Positions 25,300 to 34,373 are shown, counted from the stretch's first letter. The stretch: 43,655 nt of DNA from an uncultured Clostridia bacterium (GCA_944388075.1 CALXHI010000002.1:1-43655); one strand, 5' to 3'. A program made the numbers and translations. Notes: generated from the sequence alone by a model not told the origin.

Positions 25300-27657
25300 T
25301 TAGTTTGTGCCAGCGATGTAACCAATCAGGGCGGAGGTATCGGCGGAACTGAGTCCGGGATTCTGATCAAATTCTGCATTGATCAGACCCTGTGCGCTGA
25401 CAGTGACATTGGCATCCTCAGCGACATAGCGAGCGAGCAAAACAGCATCGGAAACATTGCAGATACCATTGCAATCGACATCGCCCATGACGGTTTGTGC
25501 AATGGAAGCGGTCGTGGTGGTTGTAGTATTTGTGGTAGTTGTTGTAGCGGTAGTGGTTGTGACAGTGGTTGTACCGGACGGTGCATAGACCATGTAGAAC
25601 AGGTTGCAGGAATCGGCTTTGGTGATGGTATGCGAACCGGCAGAAATCTGCGTGGTCAGGACACCATTGGAGGAATCGATCTTTGTGCCGTCAAGCTTGG
25701 CATTGCCGTCTGCCTCACCGAATACCAGCGTCAGCGTGCCGTCAGACGGTGCTGTGAAGGAGATGCTGGTGGCGGTTTCGAGCTTCAGGCACTGGGTCAA
25801 GGTCAGACCGTTGTAGATAGCTGTACCCTTGGAGGTGGAGAGGTTGCCGGAGATGGCATAGAAGCTGCTGGAGGTACCGCTGGCAGTGAAGTTGTGAACA
25901 TAGCCGGAACCGTCATCAGGGATAACCGGAGTCGTGCCGCCGTCGTGATTGGTGGTAGTGGTGGTGGTAGAGGTAGAAGTGTCGGTGGTTGTTGTGGTGG
26001 TGACAGGCGGGTCGATCGGCTGCACATAGCTGCCGCTGCCAATGGCAACGATCGGGGAAGTATAGCTCTTGATGGCACTCATCAAATCGGAGATAATGCC
26101 GTAGTTGCTATCCTCGGTGGCATTGTCGAACGTCCAGTCGAAGTCGCCGCCGTGCATACGACCTGCATATTCACCGACAACTGCCGGTACATCGGCTGCT
26201 GCGTGCGGTGTGTAGGAATAAAAATCGGAAGCGGTGTCAAAATTATTGTAGCTGGTACCACCAACCTTGGTCTTGACCGATGCCGGAACGGTTTCGCTGC
26301 GGCTGCTTGCCTCATAGGCATCGAACTCGGTATTGTCCTGCTGATAGGTGACATAGGCCTTTGCGCCCTCGATGTAGTTGCCGTAGGACTTGATGATGCC
26401 GCCGTCCTCATCGGAAAACGTACCGTCATTGCCGTTCGAGACATCGCTGCCCTGCAAGGAAATCAGCATCGGATATTTGCAGTTGCGGAAATAATTGCTT
26501 TCGGAGAAAATCGAAGAGCCCTCCGTCGAGCCGATACCGTACTTGGCGTTGCCGTCATAGTAGTTATTGTAGACATGAATCGTTCCGGTACGAACACGGG
26601 GATGACGGGAATCGGAGTGATCGAACCAGTTGTGGTGGTAGGTGATGAAGAATTCGGACGGTTCGCTCAAACCGCAGAGGATTGCCTTTCCGGAATCCCA
26701 GAAGTGGTTGTAGGAAACGGTGATATCGGTGGATTTTTTGACATCGCAGGAGCCATCACCTTTGGCTTGGTCGGCATCGGAACCGGCAGTGCCGTAGAAG
26801 AAATCGCAGTTATGAACCCAGATGTTCTTGTTGTCGGTATCCATCGACACGCCGTCATCGGGGAAAAGCATCAGAGCGATGTTATCGATTTCGATATCGG
26901 TTGCGCCACGGACGAGAATGCCCCAACCGTATGCAACCGCATCATCACCGATACCCTCTAATGTGATGTTGGAGCAAGTCTTGATTTCGAGATAACCGCT
27001 GGAGTTCAGACCGGACGGTGCTGTGACCTTACCGATCATGCGGATGATCAGCGGTGTGGTGTCATAGCCTTTCTTACGGGCATTCATGATCGCACCGAGA
27101 CCCGTACAAGTTGTGGTTGCACCATTGCTGTTGGTGATGACATCGAGCGTGACGGTATCTTTGGTTTCATCGGTAACATAGATGATCTGCGCACCGGCAG
27201 CAGGCGTACCGTCATCGTTATAGCCGCCCGAACCCACACCGTTTCCGGCAAAAGCATATCCCTCACGGGCATTGGCAACAACGGAAATGCTTGTGGTTTC
27301 CGTACCGGCTGCCTCAGAACTGTTGATAATCGGGCAGACCTTCATGGTATAAGTACCTGCCTTCAGACCGACCGCATCGGCACGATAGTAGCCGTTGTAC
27401 TGGCGAATCAGCATGCTGTCGATTTGGGTATAGCTACCGCTGTCGCCCTTGACATAGACATTGTAGCCGGATGCATCATCTACGGGTGTCCATTTGCAGT
27501 AAGCGGTTTCAAACCAGCCGCCCGCTTCGGTAATGGTGACGGAATCGGCTGCCGTTACGATTGCAGGCAGACTGTCTGCGTAGGGCATTTGCACTGCACC
27601 CAGTGCGAGGACTGCACTGCATACCGCTGCAGTCCAACGAATGGAATGACGTTTCAT
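25300..27657 (-). CDS. Cellulosomal pectate lyase (PL1) with carbohydrate-binding-like module and dockerin
   Basis: Secreted multidomain enzyme of 785 residues, cleaving pectate by beta-elimination. The start is the ATG at 27657 after GAGGGGG; an upstream in-frame extension lacks a signal peptide. Order: signal peptide (about 1-35), fibronectin-III-like domain (about 38-125), parallel beta-helix polysaccharide lyase family 1 domain (about 135-540) with NIWVHNCDF, YHHNWFDHSDSRHPRVR and VYNNYYDG motifs, a Thr-rich linker, an about 100-residue beta module (from HNFTASGTSSSFYAISG to NLFYMVYAPS), a second Thr-rich linker, and a C-terminal dockerin with a normal first calcium loop (GDVDCNGICNVSDAVLLARY) and a degenerate second one (NAEFDQNPGLSSADTSAL). 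The module may bind pectin, as CBM77-type modules do; that assignment is a guess from context. Confidence 0.93.
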   Translation of the reverse strand: MKRHSIRWTAAVCSAVLALGAVQMPYADSLPAIVTAADSVTITEAGGWFETAYCKWTPVDDASGYNVYVKGDSGSYTQIDSMLIRQYNGYYRADAVGLKAGTYTMKVCPIINSSEAAGTETTSISVVANAREGYAFAGNGVGSGGYNDDGTPAAGAQIIYVTDETKDTVTLDVITNSNGATTTCTGLGAIMNARKKGYDTTPLIIRMIGKVTAPSGLNSSGYLEIKTCSNITLEGIGDDAVAYGWGILVRGATDIEIDNIALMLFPDDGVSMDTDNKNIWVHNCDFFYGTAGSDADQAKGDGSCDVKKSTDITVSYNHFWDSGKAILCGLSEPSEFFITYHHNWFDHSDSRHPRVRTGTIHVYNNYYDGNAKYGIGSTEGSSIFSESNYFRNCKYPMLISLQGSDVSNGNDGTFSDEDGGIIKSYGNYIEGAKAYVTYQQDNTEFDAYEASSRSETVPASVKTKVGGTSYNNFDTASDFYSYTPHAAADVPAVVGEYAGRMHGGDFDWTFDNATEDSNYGIISDLMSAIKSYTSPIVAIGSGSYVQPIDPPVTTTTTTDTSTSTTTTTTNHDGGTTPVIPDDGSGYVHNFTASGTSSSFYAISGNLSTSKGTAIYNGLTLTQCLKLETATSISFTAPSDGTLTLVFGEADGNAKLDGTKIDSSNGVLTTQISAGSHTITKADSCNLFYMVYAPSGTTTVTTTTATTTTTNTTTTTTASIAQTVMGDVDCNGICNVSDAVLLARYVAEDANVTVSAQGLINAEFDQNPGLSSADTSALIGYIAGTN

Positions 27658-27736
27658 GGTCAAGTTCCCCCTCAATTTAGATATTTGTGACTCGAATTTG
27701 CACATCGTTATACCCGGATGTGCTGTTTACATGTCC

Positions 27737-27765
27737 AGTATACCGCAATCCGGTATCCAACACAA
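27737..27765 (-). promoter_or_regulatory. Pectate lyase promoter candidate
   Basis: TTGTGT (complement of 27760-27765), 17-base spacer and TATACT (complement of 27737-27742), about 80 bases upstream of the ATG. The -35 is weak, which would suit activator-dependent expression. Confidence 0.5.
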
Positions 27766-27844
27766 TGAACAATCCTCTAATTTTCCTGTCACATAATCCA
27801 AAGGCAACGCTTTTGCAGCAGATGATATGTGGGCGTCTTGACAT

Positions 27845-27882
27845 CGAGTATATGATTATTAGGCGAGTATATGATTATTAGG
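27845..27882. repeat. 19-bp perfect tandem duplication
   Basis: CGAGTATATGATTATTAGG occurs twice back to back (27845-27863 and 27864-27882) in the otherwise gene-free stretch between the divergent pectate lyase and hrcA genes (27658-28093). The rest of that stretch holds the two promoters and CIRCE; no gene is seen. Confidence 0.9.
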
Positions 27883-27986
27883 ATAGAGAGGCAAATCAAA
27901 GAATGCAAAAAGTGCGAAAACGAAAATGGAAAAGCCGTTGCAATTTGTTGATATCACCAAATCTCAAAAAAAGTGGCTCGAACTGC

Positions 27987-28015
27987 TTGACAAAGTACCG
28001 CAAATGTGGTATCAT
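27987..28015 (+). promoter_or_regulatory. hrcA-grpE-dnaK promoter
   Basis: TTGACA (27987-27992), 17-base spacer and TATCAT (28010-28015), directly before the CIRCE element. Confidence 0.85.
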
Positions 28016-28019
28016 TTAT

Positions 28020-28046
28020 TTAGCACTCAAGGACATAGAGTGCTAG
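28020..28046 (+). promoter_or_regulatory. CIRCE operator (HrcA binding site)
   Basis: TTAGCACTC (28020-28028), nine-base spacer, GAGTGCTAG (28038-28046): the CIRCE inverted repeat with one deviation at the last base. It overlaps the transcription start region, so HrcA bound here blocks its own operon until heat stress. Confidence 0.97.
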
Positions 28047-28093
28047 CACCTAAAAAAGCAGTTTGCAAATTCCAACGAATAGGAGGCGAGGGC

Positions 28094-29137
28094 ATGGATG
28101 CTCGAAAGCTGCGGATACTGGCAGCTGTCGTGGATGAATATATCCTGACCGGAGAACCGGTTGGCTCCAAAACCATTGCCGCTTTGCCGGATATTCATGT
28201 ATCGGCTGCAACCATTCGCAATGACATGGCGGTACTCGAACAGCTGGGTCTGCTCGAACAGCCCCATACCTCCGCAGGACGCATTCCGACATTCCAGGGA
28301 TATAAGGTGTACATTGAAAAATGTATGCAGTCGGAGGGCTTGAGCGAGGAGGAGCGGGCAAAGCTCGATCAAATGGCATTTGGCAGTGATACACTGACCG
28401 AGGACAGCCTGATCGATTCGGTGACTACGGCACTGGCAGAGATTACACAGTGTGCGGCAGTTGCGGTTAATGCGATGCCGAAATTCTCCGTAATCTCGAA
28501 GGTCGATGTGATCCCGACCGGCAAGCGACTTTATGTGATCTTGCTGATCACATCGAGCGGTACCATTAAGAACAAGGCGTGCCGCTTGGAGTTTGACCTC
28601 AATGAGGAGCAGCTTGCGTTCTTCACGCAGTATCTGACGGAACATTTGCACGGCGTATCGCTCACCGATGTGTCGCCGGAGATGATGGAACAGCTGGTGA
28701 CGGCGATGGGTGCATACATGGTGACGCTCGGACCGTTGGTGCAGGGACTGTATGAGCTGAGCCGGGATATGATGCGCCAGGAGTTGACCGTGAGCGGTAC
28801 GAGAAACCTGTTGACCTGTGAAGAATTGGATACACAGGATATCGTTGCCTTTATGGAGCATCAGGATGTGATCATGCCGATGCTGAATGATACCTTCAGC
28901 GGCATTCATGTAATGTTCAGCAATGAGGCGCAAACGCCGCAATCCGGTCAAACCTTTGTCATCGGCAATTCGAGTATGATTGTCGGCAGATACCGGAAAG
29001 ACGGCAAGGACGCCGGCGGTATCGGATTGATTGGTCCGATGCGGCTCAATTACGCAAAGGTGATTCCATATTTGGAATATTTTACCGAGAAGATTACGGA
29101 CTTGATATCCGAGAAGAAGGAGGATGAGGAGACATGA
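28094..29137 (+). CDS. hrcA: Heat-inducible transcription repressor HrcA
   Basis: DNA-binding repressor of 347 residues that controls class I heat-shock genes by binding CIRCE and whose folding depends on chaperonin GroEL. The start is ATG 28094 after AGGAGG (28081-28086); an open frame extending to 27926 runs through the promoter and CIRCE and is excluded. The N-terminal winged helix (about 1-75) has SAATIRNDMAVLEQLGLLEQPHTSAGRIPT, the family hallmark, of which the segment IRNDMAVLE is most conserved. The C-terminal region is the GAF-like dimerisation domain. The stop overlaps the grpE start by four bases (ATGA). Confidence 0.96.
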   Translation: MDARKLRILAAVVDEYILTGEPVGSKTIAALPDIHVSAATIRNDMAVLEQLGLLEQPHTSAGRIPTFQGYKVYIEKCMQSEGLSEEERAKLDQMAFGSDTLTEDSLIDSVTTALAEITQCAAVAVNAMPKFSVISKVDVIPTGKRLYVILLITSSGTIKNKACRLEFDLNEEQLAFFTQYLTEHLHGVSLTDVSPEMMEQLVTAMGAYMVTLGPLVQGLYELSRDMMRQELTVSGTRNLLTCEELDTQDIVAFMEHQDVIMPMLNDTFSGIHVMFSNEAQTPQSGQTFVIGNSSMIVGRYRKDGKDAGGIGLIGPMRLNYAKVIPYLEYFTEKITDLISEKKEDEET

Positions 29138-29715
29138 CGGAAATATTGCGTGATGCGGATGGCTGCGAGGATACCATTGCAGAAACTGCTGCGGAAACTG
29201 CACAATCAGACTTCTATGAAGATCCTGCCGAAACGCCGTATGCGGAAACCGATGACGGCGAACCGGAAATCGTAGAAGTGAATCCGCTCGAAACGGCACT
29301 TCAAGCGGAGAAGGAAAAATATGTCCGGCTATTTGCAGAGTTTGACAACTACCGCAAGCGTACCGCAAAAGAGAAAACCGAAACCTATCAGGACGCCGTT
29401 GCAAAGACCGTGCTGGAGCTCTTGCCGGTGGTCGATAACTTCGAGCGTGCGATGGTGTCGCCGTGTAGCGATACGGCATTCCAAAGCGGCATGGAGATTA
29501 TTTACCGCCAGTTGACAGAGCTGCTGAAAAAGCTCGGCGTGACGGAAATCGAATCGCTCCATCAGCCGTTTGATCCCAATGTTCACAATGCCATTCGGCA
29601 GGTGGAGGATGATACCCTCGAGGAGAATATCGTCTGTGAGGTGTATCAGAAAGGCTATATGCTCGGCAGTCGGATGATTCGTCCGGCGATGGTATCGGTT
29701 GCCAATTGCAGCTAG
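29134..29715 (+). CDS. grpE: Nucleotide exchange factor GrpE
   Basis: Co-chaperone of 193 residues that releases ADP from DnaK. It has the expected disordered acidic N-terminus (about 1-50), a long dimeric helix (about 52-85, ending in FDNYRKRTAKE), the KTVLELLPVVDNFERAM core, and the C-terminal beta domain with GVTEIE, FDPNVHNAI and YMLGSRMIRPAMVSVA. Overlaps hrcA by four bases; dnaK follows after 62 non-coding bases with no obvious terminator. Confidence 0.96.
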   Translation: MTEILRDADGCEDTIAETAAETAQSDFYEDPAETPYAETDDGEPEIVEVNPLETALQAEKEKYVRLFAEFDNYRKRTAKEKTETYQDAVAKTVLELLPVVDNFERAMVSPCSDTAFQSGMEIIYRQLTELLKKLGVTEIESLHQPFDPNVHNAIRQVEDDTLEENIVCEVYQKGYMLGSRMIRPAMVSVANCS

Positions 29716-29777
29716 CTTATTGCAAGTAACCACAATCACATCTGATTCTATCATAAATTGAATAGGAGGAAACAATC

Positions 29778-31616
29778 ATGAGCAAAGTTATTGGTATTGA
29801 TTTGGGTACAACCAATTCTTGTGTTGCCGTTGTGGAAGGCGGTAATGCTGTTGTCATCCCGAATGCGGAAGGCGCAAGAACGACCCCGTCCATCGTTGCC
29901 GTATCCAAGAGCGGTGAGCGTCTGGTCGGTCAGATCGCAAAGCGTCAGGCGATTACCAATCCCGACAACACCGTCATTTCCATCAAGCGGAAGATGGGTA
30001 CCGACCAAAAGGTCACCATCGGCGGCAAGGCATATACCCCACAGGAAATCTCTGCAATGATTCTCCAGAAGCTGAAGGCAGATGCTGAGGCATATCTGGG
30101 TGAACCGGTCACCGAAGCGGTTATCACCGTTCCGGCATACTTCACCGATGCACAGCGACAGGCAACGAAAGACGCCGGTCAGATTGCCGGTTTGAATGTT
30201 CGCCGTATCATCAATGAGCCGACCGCAGCTGCCCTCTCCTACGGTATTGATAAGGAAGAAGAGCAGAAGATCATGGTCTTTGACCTGGGCGGCGGTACGT
30301 TCGATGTTTCCATCATCGATATGGGTGATGGTGTGACCGAGGTTCTGGCAACTGCTGGTAACAACCATCTGGGCGGTGATGACTTCGACCAGCGTATCAT
30401 CGACTGGATGATTGCGGAGTTCAAGAAGGAAGAAGGCATTGACCTGAGCACCGATAAGACCGCAATGCAGCGGCTGAAGAGTGCAGCCGAGAAGGCAAAG
30501 ATCGAGCTTTCTTCTACCACGACGACCAATATCAACGAGGCGTTCATCAGCGTCGATGCCAACGGTCCGAAGCATCTCGACCTCAATCTCTCACAGGCAA
30601 CGTTCAACGAGCTGACTGCCGATTTGGTGCGCGCCACCATGGGTCCGGTCGATCAGGCACTGCGTGACAGCGGTCTGAGCATTTCCGAAATCGACAAGGT
30701 ATTGATGGTCGGCGGTTCGTCCAGAATCCCGGCTGTGCAGGAAGCTGTCAAGTCTCGTCTCGGCAAGGAGCCGTTCAAGGGCATCAACCCCGATGAGTGT
30801 GTCGCACTGGGTGCTGCCTATCAGGGCGGCGTGCTTGGTGGCGATGTGAAGGAAGGCTTGCTGCTGCTCGACGTTACACCGTTGTCTCTGGGTCTGGAGA
30901 CAATGGGCGGTATCTGCACGAAAATCATTGAGCGTAACACTACCATTCCGACCAAGAAGTCGCAGATCTTTTCGACTGCTGCCGATAATCAGCCGGCTGT
31001 GGATATCTGCGTATTGCAGGGTGAACGTGAGTTTGCGAAGGATAACAAGCAGTTGGGTATGTTCCGTCTCGACGGCATTGCACCGGCTCCCCGTGGGGTA
31101 CCTCAGATCGAGGTTACCTTCGATATCGACGCCAACGGTATCGTACACGTTTCCGCAAAGGATCTGGGCACCGGCAAGGAGCAGCAGATTTCGATCACCG
31201 CTTCTACCAACATGAGCAAGGAAGATATCGATCGTGCCGTGCGTGAGGCAGAGCAATTTGCCGCAGAGGATAAGAAGCGCAAGGAGCAGGTCGATGCCAA
31301 AAATAACGGCGAGGCACTGTGCTTCCAGTGCGAAAAAGCGTTGAACGAGTTCGGCGACAAGGTTTCCGCAGAGGATAAAGCACCGATCGAGACTGCTGTG
31401 AATGAGCTGCGAGAGGCACTCAAGGGCGAGGATTATGACCTGATCAAGTCCAAGACTGATGCGTTGCAGAATGCTTTCTATGCGCTCAGCTCGAAGGTCT
31501 ACCAGCAGGCAAATCCCGGCGACATGGGCAACATGGGTGACATGGGCAACATGGGCGGCGGTGCTGCACCGAACGGCGATGACAACGTGGTCGATGCCGA
31601 CTTTACCGAAGCGTAA
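29778..31616 (+). CDS. dnaK: Chaperone protein DnaK (Hsp70)
   Basis: ATP-dependent Hsp70 chaperone of 612 residues. The nucleotide-binding domain (about 1-355) begins [13 protein letters not shown] and includes [28 protein letters not shown] and [11 protein letters not shown]. The linker [13 protein letters not shown] precedes the substrate-binding beta domain, then the helical lid and a Gly/Met-rich tail ending DNVVDADF, as in other Firmicutes. GGAGGAAA lies before the ATG at 29778. Transcribed from the CIRCE-regulated promoter with hrcA and grpE. A GC-rich hairpin follows the stop. Confidence 0.98.
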   Translation: MSKVIGIDLGTTNSCVAVVEGGNAVVIPNAEGARTTPSIVAVSKSGERLVGQIAKRQAITNPDNTVISIKRKMGTDQKVTIGGKAYTPQEISAMILQKLKADAEAYLGEPVTEAVITVPAYFTDAQRQATKDAGQIAGLNVRRIINEPTAAALSYGIDKEEEQKIMVFDLGGGTFDVSIIDMGDGVTEVLATAGNNHLGGDDFDQRIIDWMIAEFKKEEGIDLSTDKTAMQRLKSAAEKAKIELSSTTTTNINEAFISVDANGPKHLDLNLSQATFNELTADLVRATMGPVDQALRDSGLSISEIDKVLMVGGSSRIPAVQEAVKSRLGKEPFKGINPDECVALGAAYQGGVLGGDVKEGLLLLDVTPLSLGLETMGGICTKIIERNTTIPTKKSQIFSTAADNQPAVDICVLQGEREFAKDNKQLGMFRLDGIAPAPRGVPQIEVTFDIDANGIVHVSAKDLGTGKEQQISITASTNMSKEDIDRAVREAEQFAAEDKKRKEQVDAKNNGEALCFQCEKALNEFGDKVSAEDKAPIETAVNELREALKGEDYDLIKSKTDALQNAFYALSSKVYQQANPGDMGNMGDMGNMGGGAAPNGDDNVVDADFTEA

Positions 31617-31624
31617 GAACACAT

Positions 31625-31658
31625 GCAATGGGGGCAGGGGAGGCTTTGCCCCCTATTG
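31625..31658 (+). terminator. Hairpin after dnaK
   Basis: GCAATGGGGGCA (31625-31636) pairs with TGCCCCCTATTGC (31646-31658) with one bulged base. No T tract follows, so it may be a stability or processing hairpin, or an inefficient terminator, rather than a full stop. Confidence 0.55.
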
Positions 31659-31698
31659 CTGTATCCCTGCGATGCAGAACGGAAACGGGAGGAATGGT

Positions 31699-31881
31699 AT
31701 GAAAAAACAAGTACGAATTCTTGTAGGCTTGCTGGTTGCAATTGCAGGTATGGGCTTGCTGTATGTTGTGTTTTTGTCCCCGATTCCGACGCTGCAAATG
31801 TTCTCGGAACAGGCGGTGGTATCCGGATTGGGCGTTGCACTCGGCAGAAAAATGCTTGCAGCTGCAAAAATTGCGGTATAA
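31699..31881 (+). CDS. Small hydrophobic protein between dnaK and dnaJ
   Basis: Possible 60-residue protein: basic start MKKQVR, one membrane segment (about 8-28, VGLLVAIAGMGLLYVVFLS), then PIPTLQMFSEQAVVSG and a short second hydrophobic/basic stretch. GGGAGGAAT lies upstream of ATG 31699 at good spacing. It ends five bases before the dnaJ promoter. No family is recognised and the size leaves room for a chance frame; the ribosome binding site and the membrane-protein pattern are the only support. Confidence 0.5.
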   Translation: MKKQVRILVGLLVAIAGMGLLYVVFLSPIPTLQMFSEQAVVSGLGVALGRKMLAAAKIAV

Positions 31882-31885
31882 CCTC

Positions 31886-31914
31886 TTGCAAGATGCGTGA
31901 GAATGTGGTATAAT
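31886..31914 (+). promoter_or_regulatory. dnaJ promoter
   Basis: TTGCAA (31886-31891), 17-base spacer and TATAAT (31909-31914). No CIRCE element is found here, so dnaJ can be expressed outside HrcA control. Confidence 0.75.
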
Positions 31915-31975
31915 ACAAAGTGGCTGTTTCACAAAATAATGTGTTGCATAGGATGCAAGGAAAGGGTGTACGGAT

Positions 31976-33127
31976 ATGGCAGATAAGCGGGATTATTATG
32001 AGACCTTGGGCGTTAGCCGAACCGCTACCGATGAGGAACTGAAAAAGGCCTATCGCCACCTCGCCAGACAATATCACCCGGATCTCCATCCGGATGACCC
32101 GACATGCGAGGAAAAATTTAAGGAAATTACGGAAGCATATGAGGTGCTTTCCAACAGTGAAAAGCGTAACATCTACGATCAGTATGGCCATGATGGTCTT
32201 GAGAATAACGGCATGGGTGCCGGCGCAGGCGGTTATTCCGATGTCAGCGAGATTTTGGAAAGCTTGTTCGGCGGCATGGGCGGCTTTAGCAGTATGTTTG
32301 GCGGCGGCAGAGCGTCCAACCCCAATGCGCCGCGCCAAGGACGTGATATTCAGACGAGCGTGACGATCGATTTCATGGAGGCGTGCAACGGGAAATCGCA
32401 GACGATCCAGATTCAACGCATGGAGCAGTGCAATGATTGCCGTGGTACGGGATCGGCAGGCGGTTCCGGTTTGGAGATCTGTCCGGATTGTCAGGGCCGT
32501 GGTACAGTCAAATCGACCCAGCGGACGCCGTTTGGTATGATTTCGCAATCGAAAGCCTGCCCACGCTGCGGCGGTAAAGGGAAAATTATCAAGAATCCAT
32601 GCTCGAAATGTAAGGGCTTGGGTCGATTGCGTGTGCCGAAATCCATTACAGTGAATATTCCTGCCGGCATTGATGATGGACAGACGCTGAATTTGGCTGG
32701 TCAGGGCGATGTGGGTACGAACGGTGGTCCGAACGGCAACCTCTATGTTGGCGTGACGGTGCGTCCGCATACGCTCTACAAGCGGGAGGGCTATGATCTC
32801 TATTGCGATATCCCGATTACCTATGCACAGGCTGTACTTGGTGACGAGATTGTTGTGCCGACGATTGACGGCAATGTCAAGTACCGCATTGGCGAGGGAA
32901 CGCAGACCGGTACAGTGTTCCGTTTACGCGGCAAGGGCGTCAAGCGTCCGAATCGCAATGAACGAGGCGACCAGTATGTGAAGGTCTTCATCGAGGTCCC
33001 GAAGGGGCTGAATAAGCAGCAGAAGGAACTCATTTCGCAGTTGGAAGCATCGCTGGAATCGAAAAATTATTCCAAACGGGAAAGTTTTTTCGACAAGCTC
33101 AAAGAATTGATAAAAGGCTCTGATTAA
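31976..33127 (+). CDS. dnaJ: Chaperone protein DnaJ (Hsp40)
   Basis: Co-chaperone of 383 residues that delivers clients to DnaK and stimulates its ATPase. J domain 1-70 with HPD at 34-36; Gly-rich region (about 72-115); zinc-binding domain with four CxxCxGxG repeats ([24 protein letters not shown] and CSKCKGLG); then the C-terminal substrate-binding domains with [12 protein letters not shown] and the dimerisation tail. This is a complete type I DnaJ. The ATG at 31976 follows AAGGAAAGGG. It lies in the same direction as dnaK but has its own promoter. Confidence 0.97.
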   Translation: MADKRDYYETLGVSRTATDEELKKAYRHLARQYHPDLHPDDPTCEEKFKEITEAYEVLSNSEKRNIYDQYGHDGLENNGMGAGAGGYSDVSEILESLFGGMGGFSSMFGGGRASNPNAPRQGRDIQTSVTIDFMEACNGKSQTIQIQRMEQCNDCRGTGSAGGSGLEICPDCQGRGTVKSTQRTPFGMISQSKACPRCGGKGKIIKNPCSKCKGLGRLRVPKSITVNIPAGIDDGQTLNLAGQGDVGTNGGPNGNLYVGVTVRPHTLYKREGYDLYCDIPITYAQAVLGDEIVVPTIDGNVKYRIGEGTQTGTVFRLRGKGVKRPNRNERGDQYVKVFIEVPKGLNKQQKELISQLEASLESKNYSKRESFFDKLKELIKGSD

Positions 33128-33134
33128 ACGAAAT

Positions 33135-33160
33135 GGCGTGTGTTCGTGAGAATGCACGCC
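33135..33160 (+). terminator. Weak hairpin after dnaJ
   Basis: GGCGTG (33135-33140) pairs with CACGCC (33155-33160), extended by one T-G pair; followed by TGTTCTG, not a real T tract. Possible weak terminator of dnaJ. Confidence 0.45.
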
Positions 33161-33257
33161 TGTTCTGAGACTTGGCGAATGCCTAGGCATTCTGTACAGG
33201 AACGGACTTTAATATTTGTGAATGTGTATAAAATTAAAATGAAGCATATGATAATAC

Positions 33258-33286
33258 TTGACATTTTCACATATGTGTGATATAAT
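33258..33286 (+). promoter_or_regulatory. Promoter with palindromic spacer, upstream of the Thr-rich surface protein
   Basis: Consensus TTGACA (33258-33263), 17-base spacer and TATAAT (33281-33286). The spacer contains the dyad CACATATGTG (about 33268-33277), and a second dyad, TAACCG with CGGTTA, lies just downstream (33299-33318). Both are placed where a repressor could act. Confidence 0.8.
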
Positions 33287-33298
33287 ATAATCGGCAAC

Positions 33299-33318
33299 TA
33301 ACCGGTAACGATCGGTTA
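33299..33318 (+). promoter_or_regulatory. Inverted repeat at the start of the transcript
   Basis: TAACCG (33299-33304) and CGGTTA (33313-33318) with an eight-base gap, 13 to 32 bases after the -10 box and before the ribosome binding site. Could be an operator or a 5' RNA hairpin. Confidence 0.45.
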
Positions 33319-33341
33319 ATGGTCTCGAAGGGGGGATATGT

Positions 33342-34346
33342 ATGTCCGGCAAGGAAAGGCCAAAGCAGGATTTTTCGGATATTGACCATCTGAATCATGC
33401 GATGGAATCGTTTATGAAATCCAAGCGTAGGGAGCTTGGCAGACGCTCTGTTCCGATCAGCAGCATCATTGATTCTTGTAAGCGAGGTTTGGTCTTTGTT
33501 GTTTTGGGCGCCGTATTTGTTACGGCATTGGTTGGCGGCATCCAATTCTCCTATCAGGATGATATGCTGCAACAGCCGGAGTCATCCGTCAGCGGTGAAA
33601 CTACGACAGAATCGCAAACGGGACAGGAAGCCGTCAGTACCAATGAAATGACCCGTCCAACTGCCGAGGGGAGTGCGGTCACTTCCATTACAACGGGGGA
33701 GGCGTCGGTGACAATGCTGCCCGGTATGACAACTCCGCCGATGACAACCACAACCACGGAATCCACAGAGGAGACCGATGAGAGTACAGATGCAACAGCG
33801 GAACGTTTGACCGGCATGACGGTTGCAGGAACGACCACATTTCGCAGTGGCACTTTGCGTACAACCACCACGGCTCGTTCGACGACCAGCAAACATACCA
33901 CAACGACCAAACGTACCACAACAACCGCTCGTGTGACCACAACGCGTAAGACGACAACCGTACCGACCACCCTAAAGTCTACAACGACTACAACAACCAA
34001 GGCTACCACGCCGGCACCGCAGGCGAATATCCGTGTGCTGAGTGCGACGGTATCCGGTTGGAAAAATGTCAATGGTATGCAGCAGCAAACGGTTGAAATT
34101 ACGATTTATAATGATAGCAACGTTAAGCTGACGAATAATGTTCGCTTTGCCATAGATTTGATGAGTGGCTCGGGTATCACGCATGTCGGATGTGCTTCCG
34201 GCAATTGTGCCCGCACATCTTTCAGCGGCAATCGAATCTCAACAACCTATACCGCCGGTCTTGCGGGCTATCAGTATGCGACCATCAGTCTGACTGTCAC
34301 CAGTACGACCCCGTACTTACAGGGTACAGCCCAAATCATCGGCTGA
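33342..34346 (+). CDS. Membrane-anchored Thr-rich surface protein with C-terminal beta domain
   Basis: Protein of 334 residues: a charged cytoplasmic N-terminus (1-48), one transmembrane helix (about 50-68), a long extracellular Thr-rich stalk (about 85-228, with runs such as TTTTKRTTTT), and a globular C-terminal domain of about 100 residues (from ANIRVLSATVSGWKN to the end) containing one cysteine pair (VGCASGNCAR) and regular beta strands. It resembles membrane-tethered proteins whose stalk carries a binding domain past the cell wall; the Thr-rich stalk is like the linkers of the dockerin proteins here and may be glycosylated. No family is assigned to the terminal domain; a carbohydrate-binding role is a guess. 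GGGGG precedes the ATG. Confidence 0.85.
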   Translation: MSGKERPKQDFSDIDHLNHAMESFMKSKRRELGRRSVPISSIIDSCKRGLVFVVLGAVFVTALVGGIQFSYQDDMLQQPESSVSGETTTESQTGQEAVSTNEMTRPTAEGSAVTSITTGEASVTMLPGMTTPPMTTTTTESTEETDESTDATAERLTGMTVAGTTTFRSGTLRTTTTARSTTSKHTTTTKRTTTTARVTTTRKTTTVPTTLKSTTTTTTKATTPAPQANIRVLSATVSGWKNVNGMQQQTVEITIYNDSNVKLTNNVRFAIDLMSGSGITHVGCASGNCARTSFSGNRISTTYTAGLAGYQYATISLTVTSTTPYLQGTAQIIG

Positions 34347-34373
34347 ATCATGGAATACACATATCAAAGAGCA

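Noticed and set aside
24250..26961. 903-residue open frame on the plus strand, Gly/Cys/Ile-rich
   Set aside because: It lies antisense across both the esterase and pectate lyase genes, which have signal peptides, catalytic motifs and dockerins. Its openness follows from Thr- and Asp-rich codons on the other strand.
27845..27882. CRISPR-like repeat
   Set aside because: Two abutting copies without spacers and no cas genes.
28043..29479. 478-residue minus-strand open frame
   Set aside because: Antisense to hrcA and grpE, and it runs across their overlap; Arg/His-rich shadow composition.
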